Made by a program: the position numbers and the translations under genes. Below, one piece after another: positions 61,554-64,000 of a stretch of DNA of 64,000 nucleotides. Positions within the stretch are counted from its first letter, which is position 1. Each line of letters begins with the position of its first letter. The DNA comes from Flavobacterium sp. LC2016-13 (lineage in GTDB: Bacteria; Bacteroidota; Bacteroidia; Flavobacteriales; Flavobacteriaceae), in the NCBI RefSeq assembly GCF_009707955.1, contig NZ_WMDQ01000010.1, positions 156,198-220,197 of the forward strand. The letters run 5' to 3'. Under the pieces are notes generated by a model that did not search any database, was not told where the DNA came from, and saw nothing but the letters and a program-made list of their open reading frames with translations.

Positions 61554-64000
61554 ATGATGAATTTTACTTATTTTAAGTTTTTAGTGTTAAATAAGGAGGG
61601 AACCGTCAATCGGCTTCTGGTCAGTCTTTTTTTGCTATTTAGTTTAAATGGTTTTTCACAAACCAATATTTCAGGAATAGTAAACAGTTACTTTTCGGTT
61701 ACAGCAATTAATCAGCCAGTTTGCGCTCCTTGTGATTTAAACTGTGCTAATACTATTACAGTTAGTAACACTGCAGGACTTTCGGCTGGGGACAAAGCTT
61801 TGATTATTCAGATGAAAGGAGCTGCGATTAATACTACTAACACCAGTGGCGGTGGTGGTATTACAGCAATTAACAATACGGGGAATTATGAATTTTTTGA
61901 AATTAAAAGTATTGCAGGTAATGTAATAACACCTGTATATCCCTTGATTAAAAGTTATACAATTAGCGGTTTTGTCCAGGTAGTGAGGGTTCCAAAATAT
62001 ACGGGAACAGTAAATATTAACGGAACCTTAACTGCAAAAGACTGGATCAATTCAGATAGAACTGGAGGAGTGTTGGCTATTCAGGCTGATAAGGTAACTT
62101 TTAACGCAGATATAAATGTTGCAGGAAAGGGATATCAGGGAATTCAGATGTTAACAAATGGGCCGAATAATGATTGTACGATTAATCCAAATACACAATA
62201 TGTACAAAATAGTACTTATACAGCATCTTTTACCAAAGGAGATGGTATTGTTATAGACAATACAGCTAATAATAGAGGTAGATCACCACGAGCGAATGGT
62301 GGAGGTTCTGGTGTTGCAGGTGATTCTGGTGGTGGTGGTGGATCAAACTTTGGAGCCGGAGGAGAAGGCGGTAAGCGCTGGTGCGATGTCAATGGATTAA
62401 ATGCCGGTGGTATTGGAGGTGTTAGTCTGACATCATATTTTGCTCAGGATAAAGTTTTCCTTGGTGGAGCTGGAGGATCTGGATATGTAACAACAGGTAA
62501 TCCTTCAACAGCTGCTGATGGTGGTGGTATTGTAATCATTTTTGCTGATGAAATTATAGGAAATGGTCATTCGATAATAGCTGATGGTTTTGCACCTTCA
62601 GCCGTTAATCCTACAGGTGCACCAGATGGTGGTGGAGGTGGCGGCGCCGGAGGAACAATAGTTCTAAAGACTCCGATTTTTAACGGTAATCTGACGGTAT
62701 CTGCTAAAGGAGGAGATGGTCAGGATTTAAATACAAATACTTATCACGGTCCCGGAGGCGGAGGCGGAGGTGGTGCCTTACTCTACTCTTTAGCAAGCTT
62801 GCCTGCAAACGTAACATTAATATCGACAGGAGGTATTGGCGGACAACACCTAGATGGTCAACGAAACGGATCACAAAATGGGTCAGCGGGAGGAAGTGTT
62901 TCTTTGTATATTCCGATAGAAAATCCTAATTATGAAGGAAATCAGGATAATGACGGTCTTAATGTAGATTGTGATTTGGATGATGATAATGATGGAATTT
63001 TAGATACAGTTGAAATAGGAAGTTTACCCGATGCTTTTGGAGATTTAGACGGTGATAAAAAAGTGAACTATATCGATAGTGATGCTCCAGGATTTACAGA
63101 TACAAATTCAGACGGAATTGACGACAGATATGATGAAGATTTAGATGGAATAATAAATCAGCTGGATTTAGATTCAGATAACGATGGATGTCCTGATGCT
63201 GTAGAAGCTTATGGAACCACTACGGCAGATCCGGATTCAAACGGATATTATGGTACGGGTAATCCTCCGGCAACCAATGCCACTGATGGTAAAGTAACAT
63301 CCGCTTCATATAGTGCCCCTGTGAATACTACAGGTACCAGCAAGCCAAATTATTTGGTTCGAAATAGTGTTGCAATCACTACATCACCCGGAAACCAAAC
63401 TATAAATTCCGGTACGAATGTTACCTTTAACTCTGTTGTTACCGGAACACATATAGTATATACCTGGAAACAAAGTACAGATGGTACCACCTGGACAACT
63501 GTAACGGATGGCGGAACAGTTCCTGCTTTTTCAAATGCAACAACAAATTCGTTAACCTTAACGAATGTCCCATTTTCATATAATAATTATCAGTATAGAG
63601 TAGATCTTACAAGTACTTCAAATGTTTGTACCCAACTTTCTTCTAATACTGCAACATTAAGTGTAGTTAGCGTTAACAATAATCCTGTGGCAGTAAACGA
63701 TAATTATACCGTTGCCGAAGATGCAACTGTAACGTTAACCCCATTGGCTTTAGATTCAGATGTTGATGGCGATGCTTTAACGATTACTTCAATCAATGGA
63801 ACTGCATTAACAGGCGGAGTTCAGAGTATTTCAGTTACAAACGGAACTGTAAATATCTCAGCTGCGAATGTGATTACGTTTACAGCAGTTTTAAATTATA
63901 ATGGAGCGATTAGTTTTCCTTATGTTATCAGCGATGGTCACGGCGGAACAGCTACAGCCAATGAACTTATTACCGTTACACCGGTAAATGATAATCCAGT
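61554..64000 (+). CDS. Large surface protein with Ca-binding and tandem cadherin-like repeats, partial (3' end outside window)
   Basis: At least 815 residues are visible. The signal peptide (about 19-36: NRLLVSLFLLFSLNGFSQ) is preceded by a 19-residue N-terminal extension. The first 460 residues are beta-helix-like with Gly-rich loops (GGGSGVAGDSGGGGGSNFGA; GPGGGGGGG). Thrombospondin type 3-like Asp-rich Ca-binding repeats follow (about 465-545: NQDNDGLNVDCDLDDDNDGI; DSDNDGCPDAVEAYG), then an Ig-like domain and the first tandem-95/cadherin-like repeat (NPVAVNDNYTVAEDATVTLT ... DSDVDGDALTITSI). This is the plan of very long T9SS-secreted adhesins, so a sorting domain is expected beyond the edge. 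Motif C and a broken AraC-type gene lie upstream. Confidence 0.9.
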   Translation, partial: MMNFTYFKFLVLNKEGTVNRLLVSLFLLFSLNGFSQTNISGIVNSYFSVTAINQPVCAPCDLNCANTITVSNTAGLSAGDKALIIQMKGAAINTTNTSGGGGITAINNTGNYEFFEIKSIAGNVITPVYPLIKSYTISGFVQVVRVPKYTGTVNINGTLTAKDWINSDRTGGVLAIQADKVTFNADINVAGKGYQGIQMLTNGPNNDCTINPNTQYVQNSTYTASFTKGDGIVIDNTANNRGRSPRANGGGSGVAGDSGGGGGSNFGAGGEGGKRWCDVNGLNAGGIGGVSLTSYFAQDKVFLGGAGGSGYVTTGNPSTAADGGGIVIIFADEIIGNGHSIIADGFAPSAVNPTGAPDGGGGGGAGGTIVLKTPIFNGNLTVSAKGGDGQDLNTNTYHGPGGGGGGGALLYSLASLPANVTLISTGGIGGQHLDGQRNGSQNGSAGGSVSLYIPIENPNYEGNQDNDGLNVDCDLDDDNDGILDTVEIGSLPDAFGDLDGDKKVNYIDSDAPGFTDTNSDGIDDRYDEDLDGIINQLDLDSDNDGCPDAVEAYGTTTADPDSNGYYGTGNPPATNATDGKVTSASYSAPVNTTGTSKPNYLVRNSVAITTSPGNQTINSGTNVTFNSVVTGTHIVYTWKQSTDGTTWTTVTDGGTVPAFSNATTNSLTLTNVPFSYNNYQYRVDLTSTSNVCTQLSSNTATLSVVSVNNNPVAVNDNYTVAEDATVTLTPLALDSDVDGDALTITSINGTALTGGVQSISVTNGTVNISAANVITFTAVLNYNGAISFPYVISDGHGGTATANELITVTPVNDNP

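Overview
The window looks like the chromosome of a Flavobacterium-type Bacteroidota. It is AT-rich, has TonB-dependent receptors, PorP/SprF, type IX secretion (T9SS) sorting domains of both type A and type B, Bacteroidota-style TAnnTTTG -7 promoter elements, and GG-leader peptides of the Bacteroidetes variety. No rRNA, tRNA, replication origin or housekeeping block is visible. Most of it is accessory genome with long gene-poor spacers.

Layout. Positions 1-3217 (minus) hold a phosphorelay operon: PAS histidine kinase, single-domain receiver, receiver-kinase cut by the window edge. Positions 3218-5088 are a graveyard with the remains of a type II-C-like CRISPR array (one spacer), a DUF3945-like mobile-element relic, and a dead IS6-family element whose terminal inverted repeats are still visible. 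Positions 5089-12153 carry four proteins without signal peptides, including a 1154-residue protein, a protein with a duplicated tail/baseplate-like domain, and a LamG protein. This may be a secreted or particle-type system, but its function is not recognised.

Positions 13975-27976 hold what I consider the most interesting locus: two GG-leader peptide precursors with Cys-rich cores (4 and 6 Cys), two TlpA-like thioredoxins, a C39-like/VKOR/DsbA-like fusion, a peptidase-ABC exporter with an HlyD adaptor, and, divergently, UDP-galactopyranose mutase next to a DUF6734 glycosyltransferase-like protein. Together these suggest a disulfide-rich exported peptide that may carry galactofuranose. Both peptide genes have the same 16-bp palindrome at nearly the same distance from the ATG, with compensating base changes in the arms.

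Positions 28273-46009 hold a RadC-like gene, a possible helical pore-forming protein with a class 3 lipase, and a membrane-anchored AraC-type regulator facing a 3316-residue T9SS surface protein, a T9SS type B protein and PorP/SprF. Positions 46456-57104 hold a TonB receptor, a PobA-like hydroxylase with an AraC regulator, and a TonB receptor/PepSY/small Cys protein operon. Positions 57471-59476 hold an HExxH lipoprotein and a second lipoprotein. From 60029 a broken copy of the AraC-type regulator faces a second very large surface protein that runs off the window.

Three promoters (before the pore-former-like gene, the 3316-residue protein and the second large surface protein) share a CCAAAWTCTTCRTTTTTGG/GGACAA motif, in each case exactly 48 nt from the G of a TTTG element. 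This points to one regulon linking toxin-like and giant adhesin genes, probably under the AraC-type regulator.
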